Assembly (NCBI GenBank): GCA_035301245.1
Contig: DATGUS010000082.1
Span: forward strand, 1-5,104
DNA from: Alloiococcus sp035301245
GTDB lineage: Bacteria; Bacillota; Bacilli; Lactobacillales; Carnobacteriaceae_A
DNA length: 5,104 nucleotides
Reading direction: 5' to 3'
A program made the translations under genes and the position numbers. Below are positions 4,308 through 5,104 of the stretch, piece after piece (the first letter of the stretch is position 1; the number at the start of each line of letters is the position of its first letter). The notes beneath the pieces were generated by a model, which saw nothing but the letters and a program-made list of their open reading frames with translations, did not search any database and was not told the origin of the DNA.

Positions 4308-5104
4308 CTATACTTCATCTTTTTTTATTTGATAGATAAATCCTAAAATTTGTAAGGTTAAGATCGGCATTAAGGCAACTAAAGCAATCATTCCAAAACC
4401 TTCACCGATTACCGTAGCTGTTGGAATAGCTTCTGCAGCTCCTTGTACAAATGCTAAGATGAATGTTGCCGTTAGTGGTCCTGTTGCTACACCACCTGCA
4501 TCAAAAGCCATACCGACAAAGACATTCGGTACAATAAATGTTAAGCCTAATGCAATAATATAGCCGGGAAGTAATAAGTGCCACAATTCTAATCCTGGCA
4601 CAATCATACGAATGATTGCTAATAAGATAGCGAGACCGACACCAATGCATAGCGAGATTAAGATTGGTTTACGTCTAATCGCACCTGCTGTCACATTTTC
4701 AATTTGGTGAGTTTGAACACTTACTGCTGGTTCTGCAATAATTGTCACCACACCAAAAATTAATCCAATCAGTCCTAACTGAAAATACATGCCTTCATTA
4801 CCAAGCGTATATCCAACGATTGTACCCATGTTCATGAAACCTGCGTTAACACCGGTCATAAACAATGTCAGACCGATATAAACATAGATATTTCCTTTCC
4901 AAATACGACTTAATTGATACTTTGATAGCGTTGGACGGAATTTTTGGTATAGCCAAAAGATGGCTACAATTGGGAATAATGTAAAAAATACTTCGATAGC
5001 TTGTTGTATCAAGATGGTTATATATTGACTGACTATACTAACTTCTGTATTAATCGCAATATCTAAAGATCCAGTTAATTCACCAGTTGGACTAACAATA
5101 TCAT
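4308..5104 (-). CDS. DUF1538 family multi-pass membrane protein, C-terminal part (5' end outside the window)
   Basis: The frame runs from its stop at 4308-4310 to the window edge without interruption, giving 264 visible codons. A TTG at 5012 could be taken as a start, but it has no ribosome binding site and the 30 upstream codons are open and protein-like (for example ELTGSLDIAINTEVSIVSQY), so the gene is partial. Numbering from 5012, hydrophobic segments lie at about 4-22, 43-60, 76-94, 117-138, 145-168, 178-192 and 206-227. The DUF1538 signatures are visible: IIAEPAVSVQTHQIENVTAG (91-110), with an Ala-Glu-Pro followed by Gln-Ile-Glu, and FDAGGVATGPLTATFILAF (170-188). DUF1538 proteins are predicted inner-membrane transport-like proteins of unknown substrate. 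Many are about 500 residues with two repeats of the domain. The visible part would be the second repeat with the linker before it; this is inferred. A strong terminator follows at 4202-4245. Confidence 0.88.
   Translation of the reverse strand, partial: DIVSPTGELTGSLDIAINTEVSIVSQYITILIQQAIEVFFTLFPIVAIFWLYQKFRPTLSKYQLSRIWKGNIYVYIGLTLFMTGVNAGFMNMGTIVGYTLGNEGMYFQLGLIGLIFGVVTIIAEPAVSVQTHQIENVTAGAIRRKPILISLCIGVGLAILLAIIRMIVPGLELWHLLLPGYIIALGLTFIVPNVFVGMAFDAGGVATGPLTATFILAFVQGAAEAIPTATVIGEGFGMIALVALMPILTLQILGFIYQIKKDEV

Overview
This window is an ordinary stretch of AT-rich, low-GC Gram-positive chromosome (Bacillota). The evidence is AT-rich intergenic DNA, strong GGAGG-type ribosome binding sites about 7 nt before ATG starts, U-tailed hairpin terminators, and gene families typical of Lactobacillales and Staphylococcaceae (a short-chain flavodoxin, an M29 AmpS/PepS aminopeptidase, a YkuE-like membrane phosphoesterase). 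I cannot fix the genus from sequence alone. I see no insertion sequence, prophage, CRISPR array, tRNA or rRNA.

Layout, left to right. (1) The 3' end of a flavodoxin gene on + (to 251) closes with a terminator at 279-309. (2) A TetR-family regulator on - (401-940) converges on it and has its own terminator at 331-368. (3) An AT-rich divergent intergenic region (941-1317) holds a perfect 11-bp inverted repeat with a 20-bp spacer beside the tetR promoter, and a 15-bp odd palindrome nearer the next gene. (4) A complete M29 metalloaminopeptidase lies on + (1318-2556). (5) A shared bidirectional terminator (2581-2623) separates it from a convergent OsmC-family protein on - (2630-3031). (6) A YkuE-like metallophosphoesterase with an N-terminal membrane anchor lies on - (3095-3946). 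Its terminator overlaps a plausible start of osmC transcription. (7) A 361-bp gap contains the phosphoesterase promoter, a short coding-looking scrap and a strong symmetric terminator (4202-4245). (8) The C-terminal part of a multi-pass DUF1538 membrane protein lies on - (4308 to the window edge). Its frame stays open through position 5104.

The genes do not form a single operon or pathway. Apart from the possible read-through from phosphoesterase to osmC, each looks like its own transcription unit with its own terminator. The only suggestive pairing is the TetR regulator and the divergent aminopeptidase, where the inverted repeat is placed to act on either promoter; this is inference. I found no convincing undescribed system. 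The points most worth checking are the two operator-like sites at 1009-1050 and 1243-1257, the promoter/terminator overlap before osmC, and the DUF1538 gene model.
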